A stretch of 46,265 nt of DNA from Bacillota bacterium (GTDB taxonomy: Bacteria > Bacillota > Clostridia > Christensenellales > Aristaeellaceae), in assembly GCA_023416655.1 (NCBI GenBank), contig JAEZHK010000075.1, positions 1-46,265 of the forward strand. Direction: 5' to 3'. Shown piece by piece: positions 17,134 through 25,130 of this stretch; position 1 is the stretch's first letter, and the number at the start of each line of letters is the position of its first letter. The notes under the pieces were generated by a model. It was not told the DNA's origin. It made no database searches and worked only from the letters and a program-made list of their open reading frames with translations. A program made the position numbers and the translations under genes.

Positions 17134-17167
17134 GCTTTCGCATGCGTTGAGAAACGCATGCGAAAGC
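17134..17167 (+). terminator. Perfect 15-bp stem with GAGA loop after hgcB
   Basis: GCTTTCGCATGCGTT (17134-17148) pairs perfectly with 17153-17167 around a GAGA tetraloop, 6 bases after the hgcB stop. There is no T-run, so it may be a mRNA 3'-end stabiliser or a factor-assisted terminator. Confidence 0.6.
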
Positions 17168-17190
17168 GAAGGGAACGGGGCCGAATTGCT

Positions 17191-17333
17191 GAAATTCTTG
17201 CGAGAATTTCCGGGCGCAATCCGGGCTGGTGGTGTTGATTCCCTGTCGGGCGGGCAAGCTCGCCCTTTGGGGGAATCCATATGTGCCGACAAGTCGGCGC
17301 ATATGGTTGACCCTTGGAGGGTCCCGACCCTCC
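17191..17333. repeat. Composite hairpin array, copy A
   Basis: Consecutive inverted repeats: GAAATTCT/AGAATTTC with TGCG loop (17191-17210), GGGC-AAGCTC-GCCC (17252-17265), a 14-bp stem beginning CCATATG (17277-17306, one wobble, AA loop) and GGAGGGTC/GACCCTCC (17316-17333). About 36 bases (17252-17287) recur with one mismatch, inverted, at 46110-46145, and the order of hairpins is conserved there. No coding frame fits. The rest of the 293-base gap up to 17420 shows nothing else recognisable. Confidence 0.8.
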
Positions 17334-17420
17334 AAACCTCCTATGGGCATCTTGCACGGCTTTGAAAGCATCCGAGAATGGGTAGGAATACCTTATCAGG
17401 TTTGAAACGGAGGGTGCGCC

Positions 17421-19064
17421 ATGAGATTACTGATCATCGGGGCCGTCGCCGCGGGGACTTCCGCCGCCGCCAAGGCGCGGCGAAACAGCGAATCAGTGGA
17501 AATCGTGATCTACGAAAAGGACCGCCACATCTCCTATTCCGGTTGCGGCATGCCCTATTCCATCGGCGGGATTGTCAAGCGCGCGGACGATCTGGCCCCG
17601 CGCGACCCGGCGTTTTTCAAGAGCAAATACAACGTTGACGTTCTGACGCGGCACGAGGTGCTCGCCATCTCGTCCGCCGAAAAGCGCGTGACCGTGAAGA
17701 ACCTCGAAACCGGCGTTGTATTCGACGACCATTACGACAAGCTCGTGATCGCCACCGGCGCGAGGGCGACGGTGCCGCCGATCCCGGGCGCGAACGCACC
17801 GCACGTCTTCACCCTGCGCACGTTCGGCGACATGCTCCGCATCAAGGCCTTTCTGGACGCCCGCCGCCCGAAGACCGCCGCCGTCGTCGGCGCGGGATTC
17901 GTCGGCCTCGAGATGTGCGAAAACCTGAAGCGGCTGGGTCTCGAGGTCACCCTGATCGAAAAGCTGCCGCAGGTATCGCCGGGCTTGGACGAGGACATGG
18001 CGGTCCATGTGCAAAGCCACATCGAGAAAAGCGGCGTGAAGGTATTGACGGGCGCGAGCGTTTCGGGGATCACGGAAACCGCCGTCGTCCTGTCGAACGG
18101 CGCAGAAATCCCCGCGGAACTTACGCTGCTCTCCGCGGGCGTGCGCCCCAATTCGTTGCTGGCCTCCGCCGCGGGCGTCGAGCTGGGCGTCACCGGGGCG
18201 ATCCGCGTGGATCCCAAAATGCGGACCAATGTGCCGGACATCTACGCCTGCGGCGACTGCATCGAACAGTTCCATATCGTCTCCGGCAAGCCCGTCTGGC
18301 GTCCTCTCGGCTCCACCGCCAACAAAACCGGGCGCATCGCCGGCGACAGCGTGACCGGAGGCGACTTGGAATTTCGCGGCGTACTCGGCACGGGCATCTT
18401 CCAGGTCTTCGGCATGGCCGTGGCGCAAACCGGCCTGACCGAGCGCGAAGCACTGGCGGAAGGGTACGATGTCGCGGTCTGCCACAACATCAAGCCCGAC
18501 AAGCCCGAGTACATGCATGGCCGGGAGATGGTCATCAAGGGCGTCGCCGACCGGACGACCGGCAGACTGCTCGGCGCGCAGATCGTCGGTTTTGAGGGCG
18601 TCGATAAGCGCATCGACGTGTTCGCCACCGCCATCACCTTCCGGGCGAAGGCGGAGGACCTCTTCCACCTGGACCTTGCCTACGCCCCGCCATTCTCCAC
18701 CACGAAGGACCCGGTGATGTACACCGGTATGATTCTGGACAACGCCATCCGCAAGGGCAGGCCGCTCATGACCCAGCCGGAACTGGACGCGCTGATGGCC
18801 TCCGGCGAGAAGTACGCGCTGATCGACGCCCGCAGCGCGGCGCAGTATGACAAAAGCCACATCGAGAACGCCGTGAGCATCCCCCACGAAAAGCTGCGGG
18901 AAGCCGCAAACGCGCTGGACAGGGATGCGGCCATCGTCACCTACTGCAACAAGGGCACGACCGGGAACGCAGCGCAGAACATCCTGCTCGGGAAGGGCTT
19001 CCGGCGGGTTTACAACCTCTCCGGCGGCGAGAGGCAGTACAAATCAAACCGTAAAAAAGATTAG
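17421..19064 (+). CDS. CoA-disulfide reductase / rhodanese fusion (FAD-NAD(P)H oxidoreductase)
   Basis: A 547-residue protein. Residues 1-440 form an FAD/NAD(P)H disulfide-oxidoreductase: dinucleotide fold LLIIGAVAAGTSAAA, single active cysteine C42 in YSGCGMPYSIGG, NAD fold TAAVVGAGFVGLEMCENL, FAD site IYACGDCIE. The C-terminal ~100 residues are a rhodanese domain with active C509 in TYCNKGTTGNAA. This CoADR-Rhd architecture is known to reduce CoA disulfide, CoA persulfide or polysulfide with NAD(P)H. The ATG at 17421 follows CGGAGGG. It lies 293 bases downstream of hgcB behind a hairpin array, so co-transcription is uncertain, but a role in low-molecular thiol or sulfur balance next to a metal-thiol locus is plausible. 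Confidence 0.93.
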   Translation: MRLLIIGAVAAGTSAAAKARRNSESVEIVIYEKDRHISYSGCGMPYSIGGIVKRADDLAPRDPAFFKSKYNVDVLTRHEVLAISSAEKRVTVKNLETGVVFDDHYDKLVIATGARATVPPIPGANAPHVFTLRTFGDMLRIKAFLDARRPKTAAVVGAGFVGLEMCENLKRLGLEVTLIEKLPQVSPGLDEDMAVHVQSHIEKSGVKVLTGASVSGITETAVVLSNGAEIPAELTLLSAGVRPNSLLASAAGVELGVTGAIRVDPKMRTNVPDIYACGDCIEQFHIVSGKPVWRPLGSTANKTGRIAGDSVTGGDLEFRGVLGTGIFQVFGMAVAQTGLTEREALAEGYDVAVCHNIKPDKPEYMHGREMVIKGVADRTTGRLLGAQIVGFEGVDKRIDVFATAITFRAKAEDLFHLDLAYAPPFSTTKDPVMYTGMILDNAIRKGRPLMTQPELDALMASGEKYALIDARSAAQYDKSHIENAVSIPHEKLREAANALDRDAAIVTYCNKGTTGNAAQNILLGKGFRRVYNLSGGERQYKSNRKKD

Positions 19065-19073
19065 CATGGATGA

Positions 19074-19113
19074 AACCGCCTGCCGGAAGCCCCGACAGGC
19101 GGTTCAGTTTTTA
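19074..19113. terminator. Terminator between convergent genes
   Basis: AACCGCCTG (19074-19082) pairs with CAGGCGGTT (19096-19104), followed by CAGTTTTTA. It ends the CoA-disulfide reductase unit and could also serve the convergent nitroreductase. Confidence 0.8.
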
Positions 19114-19122
19114 TCAGATCTT

Positions 19123-19650
19123 TCAGCCTTCCCACCCGTTGAACCGCGCCCGCTCTTCGAACGGCTTGCGCCGCGCGAGCCTGACCGGTTCGGCGGGGTA
19201 GCCCAGCGGCAGGAAGCAAACGAGCTCGTAGTCCTCCGGCACGCCCAGCGCGTCCGCCATTTTCCGGCCGATCCTGTCCTCGTCGGTGATGTGGCCCTCC
19301 ACCCAGCAGCTCGCGAGGCCCAGCCCCACGGCGGCGATCAGCATGTTCTCGATGGCCGCCGAGTAGTCCTGCACGTTGAAGCACCGGCCCCGATAGGCGA
19401 TGGTCTTCTGCGTCAAAACGCAAACAAACGCGGGAGCGGTCGCGCCGATGGGCGGATCGATCAGCGCCTTCAGGCGCTCCAGCACCGCCGGGTCATCCAC
19501 TCCGATCAGGCTCGTCGTCTGCTTGTTGCAGCCTGAGGGCGCGGCCAGCCCCGCCTCCATGACGGCCCTGAGGTCTTCCCTGGAAACCGTCTTTTCCAGA
19601 TACCCACCCCGGTAACTCGCCCGGGCGTGAATCGCATCCATAACGTTCAT
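19123..19650 (-). CDS. Nitroreductase-family protein
   Basis: A 175-residue small nitroreductase-fold FMN protein. The start MNVMDAIHARASYRGG with R11/S13-type FMN contacts, APSGCNKQTT (substrate/FMN loop), DYSAAIENMLIAAVGLGLASCWVEG and the final PLGYPAE are all family hallmarks. Such enzymes reduce nitro compounds, quinones or flavins using NAD(P)H; the short C-terminus suggests a minimal member. RBS GGGAGG precedes the ATG. A second, similar gene lies at 45404-45910 near the right edge. Confidence 0.9.
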   Translation of the reverse strand: MNVMDAIHARASYRGGYLEKTVSREDLRAVMEAGLAAPSGCNKQTTSLIGVDDPAVLERLKALIDPPIGATAPAFVCVLTQKTIAYRGRCFNVQDYSAAIENMLIAAVGLGLASCWVEGHITDEDRIGRKMADALGVPEDYELVCFLPLGYPAEPVRLARRKPFEERARFNGWEG

Positions 19651-19670
19651 CCGTCCACCTCCCGGAGATC

Positions 19671-19699
19671 ATGGTATCGCACCTGGAAAAGCTTGTCAA
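19671..19699 (-). promoter_or_regulatory. Promoter of the nitroreductase gene
   Basis: On the minus strand TTGACA (19699-19694) and TACCAT (19676-19671) are separated by 17 bases, about 20 bases ahead of the start codon. Confidence 0.7.
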
Positions 19700-19742
19700 G
19701 CAGTCATGCCTCCAGCCGCGGCGGATGGCCTGAAGGCAAGCG

Positions 19743-20609
19743 CTACAGCGCGTCGTCGGTCAGGTAAGCCTTGAAAAAGGGCGGTACAGGCTTGGCTGCC
19801 GCGTCGAAATGGAGAGCGGGCTGCGAGAGGATTTTCCGAATGTCGTAGCCGCCCGGAACCTCGAAGGAGGCGAATCGCCTGAGATGGATCGCGCGTTTGG
19901 GGCAGGAATACACGCACCGCATGCAGAGGTTGCAGGACGGCCCGAACCGGATTTCGCCATCCTTTTCGCAAATGTTTCCGGCGGGGCAGGACCGCGCGCA
20001 CAGCCCGCAGCGCGAACACGCGTCGCTCACGGCGTAATCCTTGCCGGCCAGTCGGCAAAAGAGGGGCGTCACGTGCATCACGCATTCCATGAGCAGTCTG
20101 AGCCCCAGCCCGGTTTTCAGGATCCGCCGCTCCCCCTTGTTAAGCGCGTCGCACATCAGGCCGACCTTCCTGCCTGTCGCCTCGTGGAGCCGGACGACCA
20201 CGCCGTCGTCAAACTTCTTCACCCAGTTGCTGCCGATGGAGAACACCCGCTCGTGAAAGACGTCGTACCCACGCCGTGCCAGCATGCGCATGAGGGGCTT
20301 GGAAGCGTTGTAGTTGATCGGCGCGACGCCGCCCGCCGTGCGGAACACAAACGTCTTCTTCCCCCGCGCGGCGGGAAGCGAGCGGACGAACTTCGTGACA
20401 ATCGACGGGGCCGTAAACCCGATCACCTGGCTGCCGATGCCGACAAGGTCGTACTTTTCCATGTCGGGCGCCGTTTTCTTTTTCGTAAAGTCCTCGATGC
20501 GCAATAGTTCCACCGCATACTGCCGTTTGATGAGCTCCTCCCGCACCATGCGCGCCACGATTTCCGTGTTTCCGGTGCCGGAGAAGTAGAAGATGCCCGC
20601 CTTTTTCAT
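19743..20609 (-). CDS. Flavodoxin/4Fe-4S ferredoxin fusion (EFR1-type)
   Basis: A 288-residue protein. The N-terminus is a flavodoxin-like domain with FMN phosphate loop FYFSGTGNTE. The C-terminal third has two ferredoxin clusters, CSRCGLCARSCPAGN and CNLCMRCVYSCPKRA. Proteins of this EFR1 class are probable electron carriers of anaerobes; no substrate is known. The ATG at 20609 overlaps the stop of the upstream membrane-protein gene as ATGA; a GTG nine bases earlier is also possible. It is the last of a TetR-membrane protein-EFR1 unit. Confidence 0.9.
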   Translation of the reverse strand: MKKAGIFYFSGTGNTEIVARMVREELIKRQYAVELLRIEDFTKKKTAPDMEKYDLVGIGSQVIGFTAPSIVTKFVRSLPAARGKKTFVFRTAGGVAPINYNASKPLMRMLARRGYDVFHERVFSIGSNWVKKFDDGVVVRLHEATGRKVGLMCDALNKGERRILKTGLGLRLLMECVMHVTPLFCRLAGKDYAVSDACSRCGLCARSCPAGNICEKDGEIRFGPSCNLCMRCVYSCPKRAIHLRRFASFEVPGGYDIRKILSQPALHFDAAAKPVPPFFKAYLTDDAL

Positions 20610-21205
20610 TCCACACACCCCATTTCATCCGGCTTCCGCTTGCGCCTGACGGAGAATGTCCGCCTCATGGTCAGCGCGCCCAGTATGAAGACGATGGCAA
20701 TATAGCCGTAGTTGAGCGCAAGTTTCACGACCGTGACCGCGCTCGCAACCGACACCGCTGCCCCATGCCGCGCCGGAAAAGCCGCGATCACGTACAGGAG
20801 CAGGCAGTTCTCCGCCACGTCCAGCGCGCTGCGCAGAAAGGGCAAAAGGTTCAGCGCCTGCCACCGGCCGCCGAGGTTCGCCTTTTTCATCAGCGCCGTA
20901 AGAAGAAGCGACTGCAGCGCCATGTAGACCGCGGCGAACAGGAAATCAAGGCCCAGGAGCCTGGTATACAGCTGACGGCCCAGGACGCCGATCCGCTCCA
21001 GCATGCCGTAGGCCAGCTCGGCGGAGTAGCCGAACATCATGTCCAGCATGCCCAAGCCGCCGCTCAAGGCTTTGAGCTTCCCGGAGCCAAACGGCCCCCG
21101 CTCCATCAAGACCAGGATGGCGATGAGCAGGAATACCAGCGGCAGGATGTACCGCTTGTTGGCGTACCGCTTCAGCCCGTTTGAAACGGAATAGAGAGCT
21201 TTCAT
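20606..21205 (-). CDS. Hypothetical four-helix membrane protein
   Basis: A 199-residue protein not recognised as a named family. It has an N-terminal hydrophobic segment (ILPLVFLLIAILVLM) and further membrane segments around residues 85-110, 130-150 and 155-180, and a basic C-terminus (RRTFSVRRKRKPDE). It is encoded one base after the TetR stop and overlaps the flavodoxin/ferredoxin gene by four bases, so it is cotranslated with both. A possible job is membrane anchor or partner for the electron carrier, but nothing in the sequence proves it. Confidence 0.75.
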   Translation of the reverse strand: MKALYSVSNGLKRYANKRYILPLVFLLIAILVLMERGPFGSGKLKALSGGLGMLDMMFGYSAELAYGMLERIGVLGRQLYTRLLGLDFLFAAVYMALQSLLLTALMKKANLGGRWQALNLLPFLRSALDVAENCLLLYVIAAFPARHGAAVSVASAVTVVKLALNYGYIAIVFILGALTMRRTFSVRRKRKPDEMGCVE

Positions 21206-21206
21206 T

Positions 21207-21863
21207 TTAATTCCCCCTGTCTCCCCCGGGTCGCTTCAAAGAATCAAACAGCAGGTCCATCGAGTACCCGCAGAAATCCTCCATGTCCAGCGCGACATGC
21301 TTAAGAAACGTCTCCCCGGTCAAAGCCAGCTGGTTGAAAAACCCCGTCATCATGAAGATGATGCTGAACGTCGCCTTCAGCGCGTCGAGATTCTCCCGAA
21401 TGCTGCCGTCGGCCTTGCCTTCGGCGATCGTGCCCGCCACCCAGCGGAACATCTCGTCGTCAAACCGCATGAGTTCCCGAAGCCTTTCGCTGTCCGCCTT
21501 CGCCCGCTTCTTGACCTGCCCGATCTCGCCGATCAGCCGCATGCTGCCGGGGCATTCCCGCGCGAAGCGGTAGTACCCCCGGCTGCCCTTTTGCAGTTTC
21601 TCAAAACCCGTCGGCGCGCCGTCCGCCGCGCTTTGAAGCTCGGCGAAGAGCGCCTTGAAGCCGCTGAGCGCCGCCGCGAAAAAAAGCTCCTCCTTGTCCG
21701 CGAAATACAGGTACAGCGTGCGCTTGGTGAACTGCGCCTCCAGCGCGATTTCGTCCATCGACGCGTCGTCAAACCCTTTCAGCCCGAATACCCTGACCGC
21801 CGCCTGGGTGATCTCCCCTTCCCGCACCAGCCGTTCCCGTTCCCTTCTCGTGCCGCCCGCCAT
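21207..21863 (-). CDS. TetR-family regulator
   Basis: A 218-residue TetR protein. The N-terminal DNA-binding domain is clear: ITQAAVRVFGLKGFDDASMD, then TKRTLYLYFADKEELFFAA. The remaining helical domain would bind an unknown ligand. The ATG at 21863 has GGAGGAG upstream. It is the first gene of the unit containing the membrane protein and the flavodoxin/ferredoxin fusion, and the palindrome over its promoter suggests autorepression. Confidence 0.92.
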   Translation of the reverse strand: MAGGTRRERERLVREGEITQAAVRVFGLKGFDDASMDEIALEAQFTKRTLYLYFADKEELFFAAALSGFKALFAELQSAADGAPTGFEKLQKGSRGYYRFARECPGSMRLIGEIGQVKKRAKADSERLRELMRFDDEMFRWVAGTIAEGKADGSIRENLDALKATFSIIFMMTGFFNQLALTGETFLKHVALDMEDFCGYSMDLLFDSLKRPGGDRGN

Positions 21864-21924
21864 GCCGCTCCTCCTCCGCCCGTTCGCACCGTCGGTCTAT
21901 CAAATTCATTCTCGGTTTACTAAT

Positions 21925-21962
21925 TATACTAATAGTATACTTACGAGCGCCGGGATTGTCAA
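21925..21962 (-). promoter_or_regulatory. TetR promoter with overlapping operator
   Basis: On the minus strand TTGACA (21962-21957) and TATACT (21939-21934) have a 17-base spacer. The -10 overlaps a perfect palindrome TATACTA-A-TAGTATA (21925-21939), a likely TetR site. Confidence 0.8.
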
Positions 21963-22009
21963 CGGCTTTCCCTTTTTTTACAGAGCAGCGCCGGTGGCGG
22001 GTGGCAAGG

Positions 22010-22038
22010 TTGATCCGGCCTACCAAAACCTGTATACT
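22010..22038 (+). promoter_or_regulatory. Promoter of the first DMT transporter gene
   Basis: TTGATC (22010-22015) and TATACT (22033-22038) with a 17-base spacer, 33 bases before the GTG start at 22071. Confidence 0.7.
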
Positions 22039-22070
22039 GGACAAGAAACTACAGAAGAAAGGGAGATCCG

Positions 22071-22949
22071 GTGAAGCGCAAGGCAATTTTCATGGCGGTC
22101 ACGACGACCGTTTTGTGGTCGGGCTCCTACATCCTGAACAAGCTGGCCTTTCAGGGCGGGATCGGGCCGCTGACCCTTTCGGGGATGCGCTACCTGATCG
22201 CGGCGCTTCTCCTTCTGGCCCTGGGCGGGCGCGGGAAGCGGGAAAAAGGCGAGGCACTGCCCTTTCGGATGATCGCGCTACTCGGGCTTCTGGGATATGC
22301 CGCCGCCCAGGGACTTCAGTACGTCGGGCAATCCACGCTGACCCCCACGCAGTCCTCGCTGTCGTTAAGCGTCGGGAACACGGTTTGCGTGATGCTGGTG
22401 GACATGCTATGGCTGCGGGAAAACCAGAGCCGGTGGGATTTTGTGAAGCTGCTTTTCCTGATCGCCGGGATCGCGGCGTATTACTACCCCTGGGGCGCAA
22501 ACGATATCTCCGCCGCGGGGCTTCTTTTCATGGCCGCCTCCTCCGTCGGGTACGCGCTCCACATGACGCTGAACCGGCACCTGCTCAAATCGAAGCGGGT
22601 GACGGCCCGGGCGCTCGTCGCGCAGCCGATGCTTATTGGGGCGCTTGTGTTGCTGAGCGTGGGCCTTTGGGTCGAGGGCATGCCCGTTCTGACGGGGCGG
22701 CTGATGCTGATCCTGGCCTACCTGAGCGTCGTCAGCGGCGCGCTGGGGTTCACGCTATGGACCCGGAGCCAGTCGGCGCTGACGGCGTTTGAGAGTAGCG
22801 GCATCAACAACCTCATGCTCGTCGAGATCGCGCTGATGGACTTCTTCGCCTTTGGCCGCTCCTTCAGCGTTCTCCAGATGGCCGCCATCCTCGTGGTGTT
22901 CGCGTCGGTCGTGTCCATCCAGACCAGGAGGAACGCCAAAAAGGCCTGA
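22071..22949 (+). CDS. EamA/DMT-superfamily transporter, first copy
   Basis: A 292-residue drug/metabolite transporter with ten predicted membrane helices in two EamA repeats. The first begins FMAVTTTVLWSGSYILNKLAF and the second at about residue 145 (GLLFMAASSVGYALHM). The final repeat ends with LQMAAILVVFASVVSIQTRR. These export amino acids, nucleosides, drugs or other metabolites; no substrate can be named. The GTG start at 22071 has AAGGGAGA five bases upstream. It is a single-gene unit, divergent from the TetR gene, with its own promoter and terminator. Confidence 0.9.
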   Translation: MKRKAIFMAVTTTVLWSGSYILNKLAFQGGIGPLTLSGMRYLIAALLLLALGGRGKREKGEALPFRMIALLGLLGYAAAQGLQYVGQSTLTPTQSSLSLSVGNTVCVMLVDMLWLRENQSRWDFVKLLFLIAGIAAYYYPWGANDISAAGLLFMAASSVGYALHMTLNRHLLKSKRVTARALVAQPMLIGALVLLSVGLWVEGMPVLTGRLMLILAYLSVVSGALGFTLWTRSQSALTAFESSGINNLMLVEIALMDFFAFGRSFSVLQMAAILVVFASVVSIQTRRNAKKA

Positions 22950-22969
22950 CGCGGTCGCCCATCAAACAG

Positions 22970-23011
22970 AAAAGGCGTCGCCCCAACCATCCGGTCACGG
23001 GCGGCGCTTTT
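22970..23011 (+). terminator. Probable terminator of the DMT gene
   Basis: Imperfect stem AAAAGGCGTCGCCC (22970-22983) with GGGCGGCGCTTTT (22999-23011), ending in TTTTC, 20 bases after the stop codon. Confidence 0.65.
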
Positions 23012-23045
23012 CGCATGCGAAAACACGCGTTTGATGTCTCCGGTT

Positions 23046-23204
23046 ATACCAATGCAGAACATTAATGCGTCCAAAGCGGCGAACATTTCGATGCAGGGCT
23101 AGGAGCCGAAGCGAGGCGTAGCAGCGCTACGCCAACGCGGAGAGCGACACCGCACTGCGCGAAAAGATCCGCCGCGACGACGCATTAATGTTTGGAATTG
23201 GTAT
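23046..23204 (+). repeat. Dispersed ~160-bp inverted-repeat element, copy 1
   Basis: Bounded by ATACCAAT and ATTGGTAT; the ends form an inverted repeat of about 27 bases (ACATTAATGCGTC with GACGCATTAATGT). An inner palindrome GGCGTAGCAGCGCTACGCC lies near 23116-23134. Flanks are TT and TA. The same element occurs at 34731-34891 (opposite orientation) and 38114-38273 (same orientation). It is non-coding and MITE-like; no transposase is in the window. Confidence 0.88.
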
Positions 23205-23233
23205 TAAAGTTCAATAAAGCGCTCCCGCGCCCA

Positions 23234-23304
23234 TTGACGGGCGGGCACGGCCGCGCTATAATGCGAGCTGAACGCCGTTCAATACAGCGTTCAAACAATT
23301 TGAA
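23234..23304 (+). promoter_or_regulatory. Promoter and palindromic operators of the osmC-tetR unit
   Basis: TTGACG (23234-23239) and a consensus TATAAT (23257-23262) are 17 bases apart. Just downstream is the palindrome TGAACG-C-CGTTCA (23269-23281), followed by TTCAAA-CAA-TTTGAA (23290-23304). Their position over the transcription start suits repression by the TetR protein encoded in the same unit. Confidence 0.8.
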
Positions 23305-23317
23305 AGAGGGCGCTATC

Positions 23318-23737
23318 ATGGAACCGGTCAAGGTGAGTATGGAACTGGTGGGTGAGAAGCTCAAATTCCTCGGCACATCGGAGGGCAACCCCTCGCGCCC
23401 GGTCTCGATGGACTACGCGCCGCCGCTGGGCGACGGGGAGGGCTTTCTGGGGCTGGAGATGCTGCTACTAAGCTTCGCGGGCTGCGTCAGCACGGCGATC
23501 GTCTTCCTGCTCCGGCGGATGGGCAAGACCGTCAAGGGCTATAGGATGAACGCGGCGGGCACGAGGCGGGAAGCGCCGCTGTCGCTTCAGTCCATCGACT
23601 TTGAAATCACGGTTGTCTCGCCGGACATCGCGGACGAGGTGGAAACGGCGATCAAAAAGGCGCAGGACATCTCCCCGGTGTGGCTGGCCATCAAGGGCAA
23701 TGTAGACGTGACGTGGCACGCGGTGGTGCAAAACTGA
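23318..23737 (+). CDS. OsmC-family protein lacking the second cysteine
   Basis: A 139-residue OsmC/YhfA-like protein. The first conserved cysteine is in LLLSFAGCVSTAIVFLLRRMG. The second, normally in a C-P-V motif that closes the peroxidase cycle, is serine here (AQDISPVWLAIKG), so a standard two-cysteine thiol peroxidase mechanism is doubtful. The protein may use a different thiol partner or have another function. The ATG at 23318 follows AAGAGGG; the frame extends upstream through the promoter and is not used. It is first in a unit with TetR and a membrane protein. Confidence 0.88.
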   Translation: MEPVKVSMELVGEKLKFLGTSEGNPSRPVSMDYAPPLGDGEGFLGLEMLLLSFAGCVSTAIVFLLRRMGKTVKGYRMNAAGTRREAPLSLQSIDFEITVVSPDIADEVETAIKKAQDISPVWLAIKGNVDVTWHAVVQN

Positions 23738-23756
23738 TCGGCATGGAAAGGAAACG

Positions 23757-24368
23757 ATGAAAAAGGACTCCGAATCCACCCGGCAGGGCATCATCGACGC
23801 GGCCGTCGAGTTGATCCGGGAACACGGCGACACGGCGAAGGTCACGGTACGGGAGATCTGCGGACGAGCGAACGTCGGCGCGGGGCTGATCAACTACCAT
23901 TTTCAAACAAAGGATCACTTGATCGACCTCAGCGTTCAGAAGATCATTGGCCATGTGATCGGCGGGTTTGACGCCCTGGAGCAGAGCCTCGCGCTCGGTC
24001 CGCTGGATAAAATCCGATATCTTCTGAAGCTGAACTTCAAATTCCTCGTCGAAAACCCCGGCCTCTCCAGGGTTTCGATCCTGAGCGACCTGACGAGCGG
24101 CACGGCGGACGACAACAGCGCCCAGGTCCACGCCGTCTACTTCAAACTCCTTCGGAGGCTCTACGGCGCGGAGAAAATCGACGCCGAGATCAGCGCCATC
24201 GTGCGCGTTCTCGTCGCCACTGTGCAGGTGTCGTTCCTCCGAATGCGGGCGATCCGGGACGGCGAGGGGCTGGACTTTTCAAACGAAACGGCGCGGGACG
24301 CGTTTCTCGACAGGGTGATCGACAGGTTTTTGTACGACCTTCCGGACGGATCAGAAAAGGGAGTATAA
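23757..24368 (+). CDS. TetR-family regulator
   Basis: A 203-residue TetR protein. The helix-turn-helix is TVREICGRANVGAGLINYHF, a form (AGLINYHFxTK) common in regulators of small redox or drug-export cassettes. It lies 19 bases after osmC and 3 bases before the membrane-protein gene, so all three share a transcript. Palindromes at 23269-23304 are its likely operator. The inducer is unknown. Confidence 0.92.
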   Translation: MKKDSESTRQGIIDAAVELIREHGDTAKVTVREICGRANVGAGLINYHFQTKDHLIDLSVQKIIGHVIGGFDALEQSLALGPLDKIRYLLKLNFKFLVENPGLSRVSILSDLTSGTADDNSAQVHAVYFKLLRRLYGAEKIDAEISAIVRVLVATVQVSFLRMRAIRDGEGLDFSNETARDAFLDRVIDRFLYDLPDGSEKGV

Positions 24369-24371
24369 ACC

Positions 24372-25088
24372 ATGGATTCCAATAAAATCGGCGGCCTCAA
24401 TAAACTCATCGTCATCGGGGCGTGGACCGTTCTTGCCGGGGCGATGCTCTCCGGGCCGGTGGGCACGGGCCTCCTCATGATCTTCGCGCCGCAGCCCGCG
24501 TGGCGGGACGCCGCGACGTTCATGCTAAACTACCGCCCGGTGCAGTCGATTCCGTTCCTTCTGGGGTTTGTGCTGATGTTCGGAAGCTGCCTTCTGACCG
24601 CGGCCTCGGCGCGGCTGGCGAAAAAGGAAGCGGACAAGGTGCTCGGGAGCCTCGCGCTGGTGGCGGTCGGCGTGTACTCGGCGCTGATCTCGCTCAACTA
24701 CGTCGTGCAGACGGCCTATGTGCCGATGCTGGTGCGGGCGAACGAGGCGTTCGTCGGCTATTTCACGATGGCGAACCCCGCGTCCATCTGCTGGGGCGTC
24801 GAGATGTTCGGCTACCTGTTCCAGGGCTTCGCGTTCTGGCTGGTCGCCCCGGCGTTCGAGGGCGGAAGGTTCGCCCGCGCCGTCCGGTTCTTCCTGTTAG
24901 TGAACCTGCTGATGAGCATCGCCGGAGCGGTCGCGGCCTGCGTGGACATCGCCTGGGCGATGACGCCGTTTGGCCTCGTGATATTCGTCGCCTGGAACCT
25001 CGTCGTCGCGGCGCTCATGGTCCTCATGATCTTAAACCGCGGTCAGGCCGCCCGCGCGGAGCGCAGCGTAGTTACAAGCCGGGTTTGA
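24372..25088 (+). CDS. Hypothetical six-helix membrane protein
   Basis: A 238-residue integral membrane protein with about six hydrophobic segments, from LIVIGAWTVLAGAMLSGPVG to LVVAALMVLMILN. I do not recognise a specific family; the profile is similar to small DUF-type membrane proteins next to regulators. It begins three bases after the TetR stop, so its expression is tied to that regulator; it may be the transporter or sensor that the TetR protein controls. It ends 42 bases from the convergent ceramidase-like gene; no strong hairpin is seen between them. Confidence 0.75.
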   Translation: MDSNKIGGLNKLIVIGAWTVLAGAMLSGPVGTGLLMIFAPQPAWRDAATFMLNYRPVQSIPFLLGFVLMFGSCLLTAASARLAKKEADKVLGSLALVAVGVYSALISLNYVVQTAYVPMLVRANEAFVGYFTMANPASICWGVEMFGYLFQGFAFWLVAPAFEGGRFARAVRFFLLVNLLMSIAGAVAACVDIAWAMTPFGLVIFVAWNLVVAALMVLMILNRGQAARAERSVVTSRV

Positions 25089-25130
25089 CTCTCAGCATCA
25101 GGCCCACGGGCGCGGCAATCACGCGCGGGG

